Part shown: one piece after another, positions 44,106 to 52,673 of the stretch | How the letters are laid out: the number at the start of each line of letters is the position of its first letter | Position numbering within the stretch: the stretch's first letter is position 1 | NCBI GenBank assembly: GCA_020636325.1 | Contig: JACJYC010000004.1 | Coordinates: 682,001 to 746,000 of the forward strand | From: Lewinellaceae bacterium | GTDB taxonomy: Bacteria; Bacteroidota; Bacteroidia; Chitinophagales; Saprospiraceae | Length of the DNA stretch: 64,000 bases | Reading direction: 5' to 3' | Translations under genes and position numbers: made by a program | Notes under the pieces: model-generated | Database searches by the model: none | What the model was told of the DNA's origin: nothing | The model's input: the letters and a program-made list of their open reading frames with translations, nothing else

Positions 44106-45152
44106 AACTGCGGGTCGTTCCAAAACGGCGTCCAGGTAGAATTTCGCCGCCCAATTCAGGTATTTAAACCGCTGGTAGGGGCCCCAGACCGGCGAGGAAC
44201 CCGCCATCCCGCCTTTTGCGCCCGGCATGGGCAGCTTCGACGGATATCTCCCCAGGTCTTCAATCCATTCCATGCTGACCGTTTTGAAAACCTTTTCACC
44301 GCTGATTTCCGCCAACCGCCGCAAAAACAAAGCAAACTGAGCTTGCCCCGTCAGGCATTTGAAGGCATAATTGCCGTTCCAGTTTTGATCGTATGTGCCG
44401 GCCAGCCGGCCTTTTTTTTGATGGATTTCTACCATCTTCATACCGGCTTCCAGGCATCCTCCGATCAGTTTTTTATCCTCCAGGATCAAAGCCGACTCCA
44501 GAAACCCCTGCCAGGTATAGCCTATGGTATGGGTAAGGGCCGGTGAATCCGGATGAAAACCCCAGTTTGCCACGCTGGAATCCGGGTTGATCCATTGCCG
44601 GTATCGGTCCATAATCCGGGCCATTTTTTCCTTTAGCCCATGCTGTTCCACGATTCGACCGGCCTGCAATATGGCCCAAACCACCATGGTATAATAGGCC
44701 GGTTCGTACCCGGGCACATAGGCAAAAGCCGTCCAGCGGTGTTCAGGGCCGAGTTGACGCAACAACCAGCCGATCGCCTTTTGCACGGCCTCGCGGTAGC
44801 CTGTTTCACCTGTTCTTTGGTGGATAGCGGTTAGTCCGAACAGGATCATGGCCGTATCGAAGACGACCGGCTCGCCCCGGCCGCCCAAACCCGCAGGGAA
44901 GGAGCCATCCTCCCGTTGAATATCGACCAACCACCTTGCACAGCTTTCAGCCGCCTCAAACAGCGGTCTTTCTTCCAGATAGTCGTGGTAATCCAACAAG
45001 GTCGGGATAATGTAACCGGTCGTCTCGGGGTAGGGTAGCGACCACCCTTTCAGCAGCTGGTAATACGCCGACGAGCCCGCTCCCCCGTTAATCCGGATGC
45101 TGGTGAGAAGCCAGTCCAATACATTTTGATATGACAGTAAATTTGCAGCCAT
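44085..45152 (-). CDS. Alpha/alpha-toroid protein of exopolysaccharide-locus type
   Basis: A 355-residue protein built of repeated helix pairs, each with a motif like WLVDIQREDGSFPAG or WLLRQLGPEHRW, the (alpha/alpha)6 toroid of terpenoid cyclases and some glycoside hydrolases. The early segment GWSLPYPETTGYIIPTLLDY is a hallmark of a family common in polysaccharide biosynthesis loci, whose reaction is unknown. There is no signal peptide. The FemAB-like gene ends 9 bases upstream, making a two-gene operon. The DCTAE-type catalytic Asp of squalene cyclases is not evident. Confidence 0.75.
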   Translation of the reverse strand: MAANLLSYQNVLDWLLTSIRINGGAGSSAYYQLLKGWSLPYPETTGYIIPTLLDYHDYLEERPLFEAAESCARWLVDIQREDGSFPAGLGGRGEPVVFDTAMILFGLTAIHQRTGETGYREAVQKAIGWLLRQLGPEHRWTAFAYVPGYEPAYYTMVVWAILQAGRIVEQHGLKEKMARIMDRYRQWINPDSSVANWGFHPDSPALTHTIGYTWQGFLESALILEDKKLIGGCLEAGMKMVEIHQKKGRLAGTYDQNWNGNYAFKCLTGQAQFALFLRRLAEISGEKVFKTVSMEWIEDLGRYPSKLPMPGAKGGMAGSSPVWGPYQRFKYLNWAAKFYLDAVLERPAVQQSSIM

Positions 45153-45161
45153 TGCGGTACC

Positions 45162-46127
45162 TCAATATTCCCTGCCGGTCAGCAAACTGAGCAAATATAA
45201 CCCCTTGCTCGCGGCCTTGTAAATCCTGTGGTGGGGCCTTCGCACGCCTCCGAAAGCGCGTGTGAAAGACTCGACCGGGGCCAGCATGCTTCCGCAGAAA
45301 TCGATCTGCTCATGTGTGGCGCAAAAAGCCAGAATGGCATGCCAGTAGAGGGCCGTTGCCGCTCCGGCTGGGTAAAAGACCGGGTCGGCGCCGTGCATCA
45401 GGAAATAGGCGGTCTTGTCGTCCCATACGGTGTAAAGCCCTGCAACCGGTTCGGTGCGCCCCTCAACAAATGCCAGAAACAATCGATTCCGATGGCGTTT
45501 CCGCGCGGCCTGGTCCAGGTTCAGGAGCTGGTTCTTGGAATAGGGCAGGGGCAATCCCTGTTTTTGGAACGAAAGGGCGTGCAAATCATAAAATGCTTCC
45601 GTGTCATTGCTTTCTTCGACCCTTACCTTCCCTTCCGCTTTTTTCAGGTCCGTGCGGACACTGCCCTTGGCCCCTGCCAGCAAATTGCCGGGATCGCTTA
45701 AATCTTCCAGCCGGTAGGTGTACAGGGTGGTCTGTTTGTAACCGTTCCAATAAAACGGCAGCCAGCTTTCCACTTCGGGATACAACTGGATATTGGCAAA
45801 GTGAAAGGCGGGCAACTGATCGATCAATTGGGTCATGACCTTATGCTCGTATGCGTAACGCCTTTCTGGTTTTTGCGGCAATTCAGGATAGCGCATCCAT
45901 ACCCCAAGATAGTCCGTAAAAGGCGGCATCCCCAATACTTTAATTCCCATTCTCGTCTTCAAAAAGTAGGGCATTAGGCCGCACAATCCTCCGTCGCCGT
46001 CCTGTACAACGGCCGCACCCCATTTGTCATTCCCGCATACGGCATCCAGCCACCAGGGCTGGAAATGCAGCGGCAAACGATAACGTTCGGCGAGGCTTCT
46101 GTACAATATTTGGCGTTCTGCGCTCAA
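45162..46127 (-). CDS. FemAB/BioF2-like GNAT acyltransferase
   Basis: A 321-residue protein of the GNAT/FemAB superfamily (CelD/BioF2-like), with the hallmark LPLHFQPWWLDAVCGNDKWGAAVV at the N-terminus and a second acyltransferase half around VRTDLKKAEGKVRVEESND and YTVWDDKTAYFLMHG. Such enzymes often work in polysaccharide or peptidoglycan decoration. The frame is open up to 46196, but a -7 element at 46161-46168 would sit inside the longer version, so TTG at 46127 is the best start; this is not certain because no ATG lies near. It is cotranscribed with the toroid gene. Confidence 0.75.
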   Translation of the reverse strand: MSAERQILYRSLAERYRLPLHFQPWWLDAVCGNDKWGAAVVQDGDGGLCGLMPYFLKTRMGIKVLGMPPFTDYLGVWMRYPELPQKPERRYAYEHKVMTQLIDQLPAFHFANIQLYPEVESWLPFYWNGYKQTTLYTYRLEDLSDPGNLLAGAKGSVRTDLKKAEGKVRVEESNDTEAFYDLHALSFQKQGLPLPYSKNQLLNLDQAARKRHRNRLFLAFVEGRTEPVAGLYTVWDDKTAYFLMHGADPVFYPAGAATALYWHAILAFCATHEQIDFCGSMLAPVESFTRAFGGVRRPHHRIYKAASKGLYLLSLLTGREY

Positions 46128-46160
46128 AAAGATGAAATTGTTGTTGGTTGAAAACCGGTT

Positions 46161-46168
46161 CAAAGATA
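46161..46168 (-). promoter_or_regulatory. Bacteroidota -7 element, FemAB-like/toroid operon
   Basis: TATCTTTG on the minus strand, 33 bases before the proposed TTG start at 46127. It overlaps by two bases a plus-strand TACCTTTA at 46167-46174. Confidence 0.5.
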
Positions 46169-46174
46169 CCTTTA
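46167..46174 (+). promoter_or_regulatory. Probable -7 element, pepT
   Basis: TACCTTTA, one mismatch from TAnnTTTG, 29 bases before the ATG at 46204. It overlaps the divergent minus-strand element. Confidence 0.35.
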
Positions 46175-46203
46175 TGACCCAAATTAAGATCAACAAGTCT
46201 GTT

Positions 46204-47448
46204 ATGAAAATTCAACATACCGTTCTGGAGCGTTTTCTGAAATATGTCCGAATCGATACCCAATCGGATCCGGCCTCGCCGACCGTTCCTTCAACGGAGA
46301 AGCAAAAAGACCTGGGCCGCATCCTGGTTGCGGAACTCCTGGAAATGGGCATCTCGGATGCGCACCTGGATGAATACGGGTACGTTTATGCAACTGTACC
46401 GGCAACCTCGGACAAACCGGATGTACCGGTCATCTGTTTTTGCTCGCATATGGATACCTCACCCGATTCAAGCGGCACGGGCGTGGAACCCATTGTCCAC
46501 AAAAATTACAAGGGCGGACCGATTACCTTGCCGGATGACCCCAGCCAGGTCCTGAAGCCTGCCGATCATCCCCACCTGCCCGATCAGATCGGCAATGATA
46601 TTGTGACTGCAAGCGGCACAACCCTCCTTGGCGCCGACAACAAAGCCGGGCTGGCCGAGATCATGGATGCCGTTCATCACCTGGTACTTCATCCGGAACT
46701 CAAACACGGCAAAATCAGGATCCTGTTTACACCGGATGAGGAGATCGGGCGCGGCGTTGACAAGGCGGACATTCAAAAGCTGGGCGCCGATTTCGGTTAT
46801 ACCATTGACGGTGAGCAGCGCGGGTCGATCGAGGATGAGACTTTCTCGGCTGATGCGGTTATCCTGACGATCCACGGCGTGAGCGCACATCCAGGTTTTG
46901 CCAAAGGAAAGCTTGAAAATTCCATGCGCATTGCCGGCGAGATCATGGCCGCACTTCCAAAAGACCGCCTTTCGCCCGAGTCGACGGAAAAGCGGGAAGG
47001 CTTCGTACATGCCACCGCCATTTCGGGGACGGTGGAGAAAACCACCTTGTCCTTCATTGTGCGCGATTTTACCGAAGCCGGGCTGGCTGCGCACGAAGCC
47101 GAATTAAAACACATCGCAGAACGGATCCTGGCGGGCTATCCGGGTTCTTCCTTTGAGTTTGCCGTCAGGCAGCAGTACCGCAACATGAAAACGGTGCTGG
47201 ATCAGCATCCTCAGGTTGTGGATCATGCCGTTGAGGCGATCCGGCGGGCGGGTATGAAGCCGATCCGATCCAGCATTCGAGGGGGGACCGACGGCTCCCG
47301 GCTTTCCTTTATGGGGTTGCCTTGCCCGAATATCTTTGCAGGCGAACACGCCTTCCACTCCAAACAGGAATGGGTATCGGTGCAGGATATGGAAAAAGCC
47401 GTTGAAACCATAATCCACCTGGCATTGATCTGGGAAGAGAAATCGTGA
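46204..47448 (+). CDS. pepT: Peptidase T (tripeptidase)
   Basis: A 414-residue M20-family zinc aminotripeptidase. Metal-binding residues are in CFCSHMDTSPD (His, Asp), TLLGADNKAG (bridging Asp) and LFTPDEEIGRG with the catalytic Glu; the dimerisation domain contains HGVSAHPGFAKGKLENS and the C-terminal IRGGTDGSRLSFMGLPCPN carries the last ligands. It hydrolyses tripeptides in the cytosol. ATG at 46204 is chosen because upstream in-frame ATGs overlap the promoter region. Confidence 0.96.
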   Translation: MKIQHTVLERFLKYVRIDTQSDPASPTVPSTEKQKDLGRILVAELLEMGISDAHLDEYGYVYATVPATSDKPDVPVICFCSHMDTSPDSSGTGVEPIVHKNYKGGPITLPDDPSQVLKPADHPHLPDQIGNDIVTASGTTLLGADNKAGLAEIMDAVHHLVLHPELKHGKIRILFTPDEEIGRGVDKADIQKLGADFGYTIDGEQRGSIEDETFSADAVILTIHGVSAHPGFAKGKLENSMRIAGEIMAALPKDRLSPESTEKREGFVHATAISGTVEKTTLSFIVRDFTEAGLAAHEAELKHIAERILAGYPGSSFEFAVRQQYRNMKTVLDQHPQVVDHAVEAIRRAGMKPIRSSIRGGTDGSRLSFMGLPCPNIFAGEHAFHSKQEWVSVQDMEKAVETIIHLALIWEEKS

Positions 47449-47589
47449 ACCCGGTCATTTTCACAAATCCTTAATACTCGCTAACTTTTTTTAACCAAAA
47501 CGCGGACTGCTTTAACGTTGTCATAGGTGTATCGGGGTTTTTCTGTGCCGAATATTGTGGTATAGTTGATCACACAAAAAAATACCACC

Positions 47590-48786
47590 ATGAATCCGAG
47601 AACCCTGCTCACAATCGCCGCTGCGCTGCTCTTTTTTGGGGTTTTCCAGGCTTGCACCTCACCCCAAGAGCTGGTCGAATCCGGAAATTACGACCAGGCC
47701 ATTGAAATGGCTGTCCGCAAACTCGCCGGCAAGAAAAACAAAAAAGTCAAGTACGTTCAGGCCCTTGAAGATGCCTTCGCCAAGATCACGGACCAGGATA
47801 TGCGCCTGGCTGACCGCCTTAAATCGGAAGGCCGGCCGGAGAACTGGTCAAAGATCAATGATGTTTACCGCCGGATCCGGCATCGCCAGGAATTGATCGA
47901 ACCGCTCCTGCCCCTGATCGACAAGGAAGGCATCAAGGCAAACTTCCGGTTTGTCCGCGTGGACGACCTCGAGCTCGAATCCAAGGAAAAGGCTGCCGAA
48001 TACCAGTACAACCTGGGTAAACAACTAATTGCGGAATCGAAAACCACGGGCGATAAACTGGTTGCGCGTCAGGCTTACGCCGAACTGGAAAAGATCAGCC
48101 GCTACTACAACAACTATCGCGACCGCAACCAATTGATGGATCAGGCGCTGGATCTGGGCACCACTTACGTTGTATTTCACATGAACAACCGGTCCAACAC
48201 CGTGATCCCCCGGGAAATGGAACAGGAATTGCTGCGGTTCGGCGTTCAGGACCTGAACAGTCAATGGCGGGTCTTTCATACCAATCCGCAACCCGGTGTG
48301 GCCTACGATTACAAGGTGGAAATGAATTTGAACCGCCTGGACGTCGGCCCCGAAGTGGTGAAAGAGCGCGAATACGTTGATTCCAAAGAAATCGAGGACG
48401 GGTTTGATTACGTGTTGGATGAACGCGGAAATGTGAAGAAAGATACGGCCGGCAACGACATCAAAGTCCCGAGGAACGTGCTGGTTAAAGCGCGCGTATT
48501 GGAAGTGTTCCAGACGAAAGTGGCCAGTGTCGGCGGCCGCATAGAATGGTACGACCTCAGGAACAACCAGCTCCTGGAAAGTCAGCCCCTGACGGCAGAC
48601 GCCGTGTTTGAAAACTACGCCTCGACTTTCCAGGGCGACAAGCGGGCCCTGAGCGATCAATCCAAGAAAAGGATCGGAAACCGGCCTTTGCCCTTCCCGA
48701 CCAATGAAGCCCTGCTGCTGACCGCGGCAACCCAGCTGCAACCCGTCATAAAAGAAAAAATAGCTTATACAGGGAAGATCATCTGA
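47590..48786 (+). CDS. Putative lipoprotein of unknown function
   Basis: A 398-residue protein starting with a hydrophobic leader that ends in FQAC, a plausible lipobox (Cys22). The mature part starts with a TPR-like helix (SPQELVESGNYDQAIEMAVRKL) and continues with helical and beta segments; I do not recognise the family, though similar lipoproteins occur in Bacteroidota. TATAGTTG at 47561-47568, one mismatch from the -7 consensus, lies 21 bases before the ATG. A terminator follows at 48818. Confidence 0.75.
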   Translation: MNPRTLLTIAAALLFFGVFQACTSPQELVESGNYDQAIEMAVRKLAGKKNKKVKYVQALEDAFAKITDQDMRLADRLKSEGRPENWSKINDVYRRIRHRQELIEPLLPLIDKEGIKANFRFVRVDDLELESKEKAAEYQYNLGKQLIAESKTTGDKLVARQAYAELEKISRYYNNYRDRNQLMDQALDLGTTYVVFHMNNRSNTVIPREMEQELLRFGVQDLNSQWRVFHTNPQPGVAYDYKVEMNLNRLDVGPEVVKEREYVDSKEIEDGFDYVLDERGNVKKDTAGNDIKVPRNVLVKARVLEVFQTKVASVGGRIEWYDLRNNQLLESQPLTADAVFENYASTFQGDKRALSDQSKKRIGNRPLPFPTNEALLLTAATQLQPVIKEKIAYTGKII

Positions 48787-48817
48787 TCTTTCCTCAGAAC
48801 TCGGTGGTAATATTTTG

Positions 48818-48851
48818 AAGGCCGTCTCAAGATCATTGGGACGGCCTTTTT
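48818..48851 (+). terminator. Rho-independent terminator after the lipoprotein gene
   Basis: Stem AAGGCCGTCTC/GGGACGGCCTT (one G-U pair) with a nine-base loop AAGATCATT, followed by TTT; it separates the lipoprotein gene from glpFK. Confidence 0.8.
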
Positions 48852-48967
48852 GTTTGAAATCCGCCAAAATTGAATACTTGCGGATTATTTTATTTTTCAT
48901 TCGGGATTCAGAATTTTTTTTCGAATATTGCCCGTCTATTTTAATTAATCTGATAATTCAAACACCT

Positions 48968-49672
48968 ATGGACCAATTTTTAGCTGAGCTGGCCGGTACG
49001 GCTACATTGATTCTTCTTGGCGACGGCGTCGTGGCGGGCGTTGTGTTGAAAGGGACCAAAAATGAGAATGCGGGGTGGATCGTCATCACCATTGCCTGGG
49101 CGCTGGCGGTGGTCTTTGGGGTATACGTGGCCGGCGAAATCAGCGGAGCGCACCTGAACCCGGCGGTCACCATTGCGTTGGCTGCGGCAGGCAGTTTTGA
49201 CTGGGCCCTGGTGCCCGTTTACCTGGCCGGACAAATGACGGGTGCAATCATTGGCGCCATTCTGGTCTACCTGCACTACCTGCCCCACTGGAAAAATACG
49301 CCTGATCCCGGCGCCAAACTGGCCGTTTTCTGCACGGCGCCGGCCATACGCGACAATACCGGCAACCTCATCAGCGAGTTTTTGGGCACTTTTGTGCTGT
49401 TGTTCGGGCTCAGCGCCATCGGCGCCAACCGGTTTGCGGAAGGTCTGAACCCGTTGGTGGTCGGCTTGCTGATCCTGGCCATCGGCAACTCGCTCGGCGG
49501 AACGACCGGCTACGCCATCAACCCGGCCAGGGACCTCGGCCCCAGAATCGCACACGCATTCCTGCCCATTCACGGCAAGGGCGGTTCGGATTGGGGGTAT
49601 GCCTGGATTCCCATCGTCGGCCCCATTCTCGGCGGGATCTGCGGCGCCTTGTTCTACAACCTGATCTTCTGA
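48968..49672 (+). CDS. glpF: Aquaglyceroporin (glycerol facilitator)
   Basis: A 234-residue MIP-family channel with six helices and two NPA loops, HLNPAV and AINPARD. The Asp after the second NPA box (NPARD) is typical of glycerol-conducting members, as in GlpF. It would let glycerol diffuse in, where GlpK traps it. ATG at 48968 is chosen; a longer frame exists but lacks family homology upstream. glpK starts 34 bases later. Confidence 0.93.
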   Translation: MDQFLAELAGTATLILLGDGVVAGVVLKGTKNENAGWIVITIAWALAVVFGVYVAGEISGAHLNPAVTIALAAAGSFDWALVPVYLAGQMTGAIIGAILVYLHYLPHWKNTPDPGAKLAVFCTAPAIRDNTGNLISEFLGTFVLLFGLSAIGANRFAEGLNPLVVGLLILAIGNSLGGTTGYAINPARDLGPRIAHAFLPIHGKGGSDWGYAWIPIVGPILGGICGALFYNLIF

Positions 49673-49706
49673 TTTCAAAACGAAAACCACTCAAAAGATT
49701 TTCAAC

Positions 49707-51191
49707 ATGCAACAGTACGTCCTTTCCATTGACCAGGGGACTACCTCCTCCAGGGCCATTGTCTTTGATAAAAAGGGAAATATCCGCGGATTGGCGCAGG
49801 AAGAATTCGACCAGATCCTGCCGCAGCCCGGTTGGGTAGAGCACGACGCGAAAGCCATTCTGGCCTCCGTGATCAAGGTGGTCAGGGAATCGCTGGGCAG
49901 CATATCTCCAACCGAAATTGCCGCCATAGGCATCACCAACCAAAGGGAAACCACCGTGGTGTGGGACCGGCATTCCGGCGAACCGGTATACAACGCCATC
50001 GTCTGGCAATCCCGGCAAAGCGTCTCCATCTGCGATGCCCTCAAGAAAAAGGGGCTGGAGCCGATGATCCGGCACAAAACAGGCCTGGTGGTAGATGCCT
50101 ATTTTTCCGGCACCAAGGTCAAATGGATCCTGGACAATGTGCCCGGCGCCCGCGAAAAAGCCGATAAAGGCGACCTGCTTTTCGGCACCATCGATACCTG
50201 GCTGATCTGGAACCTCAGCAGGGAAAAAGCCCACGTGACAGACTATACCAATGCCTCCAGGACCATGATGCTGGATATTCATCAATGCGCCTGGGACAAG
50301 GAGTTGTTATCGGCCCTGGAAGTGCCCGCTTCGATGCTGCCGCAGGTTAAAGACAGTTCCGGCGTAATGGGGCACCTGAAAGAGGACCTTCTGGGTGTTG
50401 CCGATATCCCCATTTCCGGGGTTGCAGGCGATCAGCAGGCAGCGTTGTTCGGTCAGGGTTGTTTTAGCCCGGGCATGGCCAAGAACACCTACGGCACAGG
50501 ATGCTTCATGCTGATGAATACGGGTGAGAAAGCGGTGGCCTCCGCCAACGGTCTGCTGACCACCATTGCCTGGGGCCTGAACGGCAAGGTGGAATATGCC
50601 CTTGAAGGGAGCATCTTCATTGCCGGATCGGTGATCAAGTGGCTCCGTGACCGGATGAAGATCATCGGGCATGCAGCCGAAACAGAGTCGCTGGCTTCCG
50701 GCATTTCTTCTTCGGAAGGGGTTTATTTCGTGCCGGCATTTGTCGGATTGGGCAGCCCTTACTGGGATTCGGAAGTTCGCGCCTCCATTCTGGGGTTGAC
50801 CCTGGGCAGCGGGCAGGCCCATATCGTGCGGGCAGCATTGGAATCCGTAGCCTACCAGACCACCGAAGTATTGGATGCCATGCAACAGGACTCCGGCCTG
50901 GAACTGAAGGCCCTGCGGGTCGACGGGGGCATGGTGAAAAATAATTTCCTGATGCAATTCCAGAGCGATGTTCTGGGCGTTTCCGTGGAGCGGCCGGTCG
51001 TACAGGAAACCACGGCTTTGGGCGCGGCTTACCTGGCCGGACTGGCCGTTGGTTTCTGGAAGGATCAGGAAGACATTCGCGCGAACTGGCAATTGGATAA
51101 TGCCTTCCATCCGGAAATGGATGCCGGGCAGCGGGAAGGGTTGCTGGCCGGATGGAAAAAAGCGGTGGCGGCTACGCGCAATTTTATTTAA
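49707..51191 (+). CDS. glpK: Glycerol kinase
   Basis: A 494-residue FGGY-family kinase that makes sn-glycerol 3-phosphate from glycerol and ATP. Motifs: SIDQGTTSSRAIVFD at the N-terminus, QPGWVEHDA, GITNQRETTVVWD, YNAIVWQSRQ and the C-terminal ATP-binding DGGMVKNNFLMQ. Together with glpF it forms a glycerol uptake operon; no glpD is nearby. Its final codons, encoding TRNFI, lie in a 30-base inverted repeat shared with the convergent RNA methyltransferase gene. Confidence 0.97.
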   Translation: MQQYVLSIDQGTTSSRAIVFDKKGNIRGLAQEEFDQILPQPGWVEHDAKAILASVIKVVRESLGSISPTEIAAIGITNQRETTVVWDRHSGEPVYNAIVWQSRQSVSICDALKKKGLEPMIRHKTGLVVDAYFSGTKVKWILDNVPGAREKADKGDLLFGTIDTWLIWNLSREKAHVTDYTNASRTMMLDIHQCAWDKELLSALEVPASMLPQVKDSSGVMGHLKEDLLGVADIPISGVAGDQQAALFGQGCFSPGMAKNTYGTGCFMLMNTGEKAVASANGLLTTIAWGLNGKVEYALEGSIFIAGSVIKWLRDRMKIIGHAAETESLASGISSSEGVYFVPAFVGLGSPYWDSEVRASILGLTLGSGQAHIVRAALESVAYQTTEVLDAMQQDSGLELKALRVDGGMVKNNFLMQFQSDVLGVSVERPVVQETTALGAAYLAGLAVGFWKDQEDIRANWQLDNAFHPEMDAGQREGLLAGWKKAVAATRNFI

Positions 51192-51202
51192 AATTGCGCG
51201 TA
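51173..51202. repeat. Thirty-base inverted repeat at convergent glpK/methyltransferase ends
   Basis: TACGCGCAATTTTA, a two-base centre TT, then the exact complement. It contains both stop codons; each gene reads ACGCGCAATTTT as the codons for T-R-N-F. It may act as a two-way terminator, but no clear T tract follows on either strand. Confidence 0.9.
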
Positions 51203-52320
51203 CCGTCGTACAACTCGTACCGCTGGAATTTGCACGCCAGCGGCCCGTTGAATAGATTTATCTTCTTCGAGGGCCGGAGCCCGATATGTTTCAGCGCTTC
51301 CATATTGGCGGAAATGATCCAGGCGTCATAACCGGCGAAGGCTTGCTTCAATTGATCGCCGATGTTCTTATACAGCTCGTTGATGTCGCCGGTGATCATT
51401 CTTTCTTCATAAGGCGGGTTGAATACGGCAATTCCCGGGCCCGGCGGCGGTTCCAGTGTTTCAAATTTCTTGCGTTCCAGGGATATGGATTGCTCCAAAC
51501 CCGCTGCAAAGATGTTCTTGTCCGCTACCCCCAGGGCCCTGGGGTCCTTGTCGTAACCCAGGATCGGGAAAGCCGGTTTCCGGATAGCGGCCTGAGCCTC
51601 TTTTTTGATCTTACTCCAGAGCGGAGCATCAAAATTGGGCCAGTGCTGGAAGCCGAAAGTCCGGCGCAACCCCAGCGGAGGCATATTGGCCGCGATCATA
51701 GCCGCTTCGATCAGGATCGTCCCCGAACCGCACATGGGGTCCAGGAACAAGGTTTCGCCGGTCCAGCCGGTCATCAGGATCATCCCGGCCGCCAGCACCT
51801 CGTTGATCGGCGCTTCGCGGGTACCTGTGCGGTAGCCCCGGCGGTGGAGGCTGTCGCCGGAACTGTCGATGGAAACCGAACAGGCCGTTTCGGAAATGTG
51901 AAGGTTGATTCTGAGGTCGGGATTGTCGGTGTCGACGCTCGGCCGGAGCCCGGTCCTGTCCCGGAATTGATCCGCGATAGCGTCCTTGGCTTTGAGGGCC
52001 GCATAATGGGAGTGACGGAACACCGAAGAATTGACGACCGGATCGATGGCAAAGGTCTTATCCGGATTGATCCAGTCCGACCAGTCAAAAGACCGGATGC
52101 CGTTATAGAGTTGTTGCTCGTTTTTGGCCTCAAAATCAAATAGGGGCACCAGGATGCGCAGGGCGGTCCGGCTCAGGTAATTGGCCTTGTACAACACTTC
52201 CTTGTTGCCGTTGAAACGGACCAGGCGGGGTTGCACGGCAATCTGGTCGGCGCCCAGCGCCTGCAATTCGGCGGCCAGGGTTTCTTCCAGCCCGGCAAAG
52301 GTCTTGGCTAAAAATTCCAT
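51184..52320 (-). CDS. THUMP-domain RNA methyltransferase (RlmL/Trm11-like)
   Basis: A 378-residue protein with a THUMP-type RNA-binding region (about residues 45-155) and a Rossmann methyltransferase domain with motif FLDPMCGSGTILIEAAMIA (about 195) and NPPYEERM (about 300), the NPPY signature of N-methylating enzymes. It resembles the RlmL/YcbY family that makes m2G in 23S rRNA. Its start is 21 bases after the small Cys-rich membrane protein gene, and its stop overlaps glpK. Confidence 0.9.
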   Translation of the reverse strand: MEFLAKTFAGLEETLAAELQALGADQIAVQPRLVRFNGNKEVLYKANYLSRTALRILVPLFDFEAKNEQQLYNGIRSFDWSDWINPDKTFAIDPVVNSSVFRHSHYAALKAKDAIADQFRDRTGLRPSVDTDNPDLRINLHISETACSVSIDSSGDSLHRRGYRTGTREAPINEVLAAGMILMTGWTGETLFLDPMCGSGTILIEAAMIAANMPPLGLRRTFGFQHWPNFDAPLWSKIKKEAQAAIRKPAFPILGYDKDPRALGVADKNIFAAGLEQSISLERKKFETLEPPPGPGIAVFNPPYEERMITGDINELYKNIGDQLKQAFAGYDAWIISANMEALKHIGLRPSKKINLFNGPLACKFQRYELYDGTRNFK

Positions 52321-52341
52321 TAAGGGGGTGAGGATGAAAAA

Positions 52342-52563
52342 TTAAACGGAAGCTCCCTTTATTTTGATCTCGTCTTCCCGGCACGCTTCGCCCGGTTTTC
52401 TACCGCAGACGGTGCATTCGCCGATCTGATCCTTCAGCATCGGGTTGTTGCTGGCGCAGGTTCCCCGGAATTCATTCCCGGTGAAAATATGGCGGATATT
52501 GATCAGGATAAAGGAAATCCCGAAAACGCCGAAAACAATGGCCAACACATATAAAAATTCCAT
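52342..52563 (-). CDS. Small membrane protein with a Cys-rich tail, unknown
   Basis: A 73-residue protein: one N-terminal membrane helix (about residues 3-23) and a soluble tail with four Cys in CASNNPMLKDQIGECTVCGRKPGEAC, spaced C-x13-C-x2-C-x6-C, which could bind a metal or an iron-sulfur centre. It recalls the short Cys-rich proteins that mature the sodium-pumping NQR complex, but the match is by pattern only. It is the first gene of a probable pair with the RNA methyltransferase. Confidence 0.7.
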   Translation of the reverse strand: MEFLYVLAIVFGVFGISFILINIRHIFTGNEFRGTCASNNPMLKDQIGECTVCGRKPGEACREDEIKIKGASV

Positions 52564-52622
52564 AAACGGGCTTTTTAATCGTCAAATTCTATCTGGACAA
52601 CGTCCGGCAAGCCAGAATAGTT

Positions 52623-52630
52623 TATTTTTG
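52623..52630 (+). promoter_or_regulatory. Bacteroidota -7 element, mazG operon
   Basis: TATTTTTG, 43 bases before the ATG at 52674. Confidence 0.5.
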
Positions 52631-52673
52631 CAACCGGAAACGCCTTCGCCCGCAAAAGTAAGGATTACCGGTC

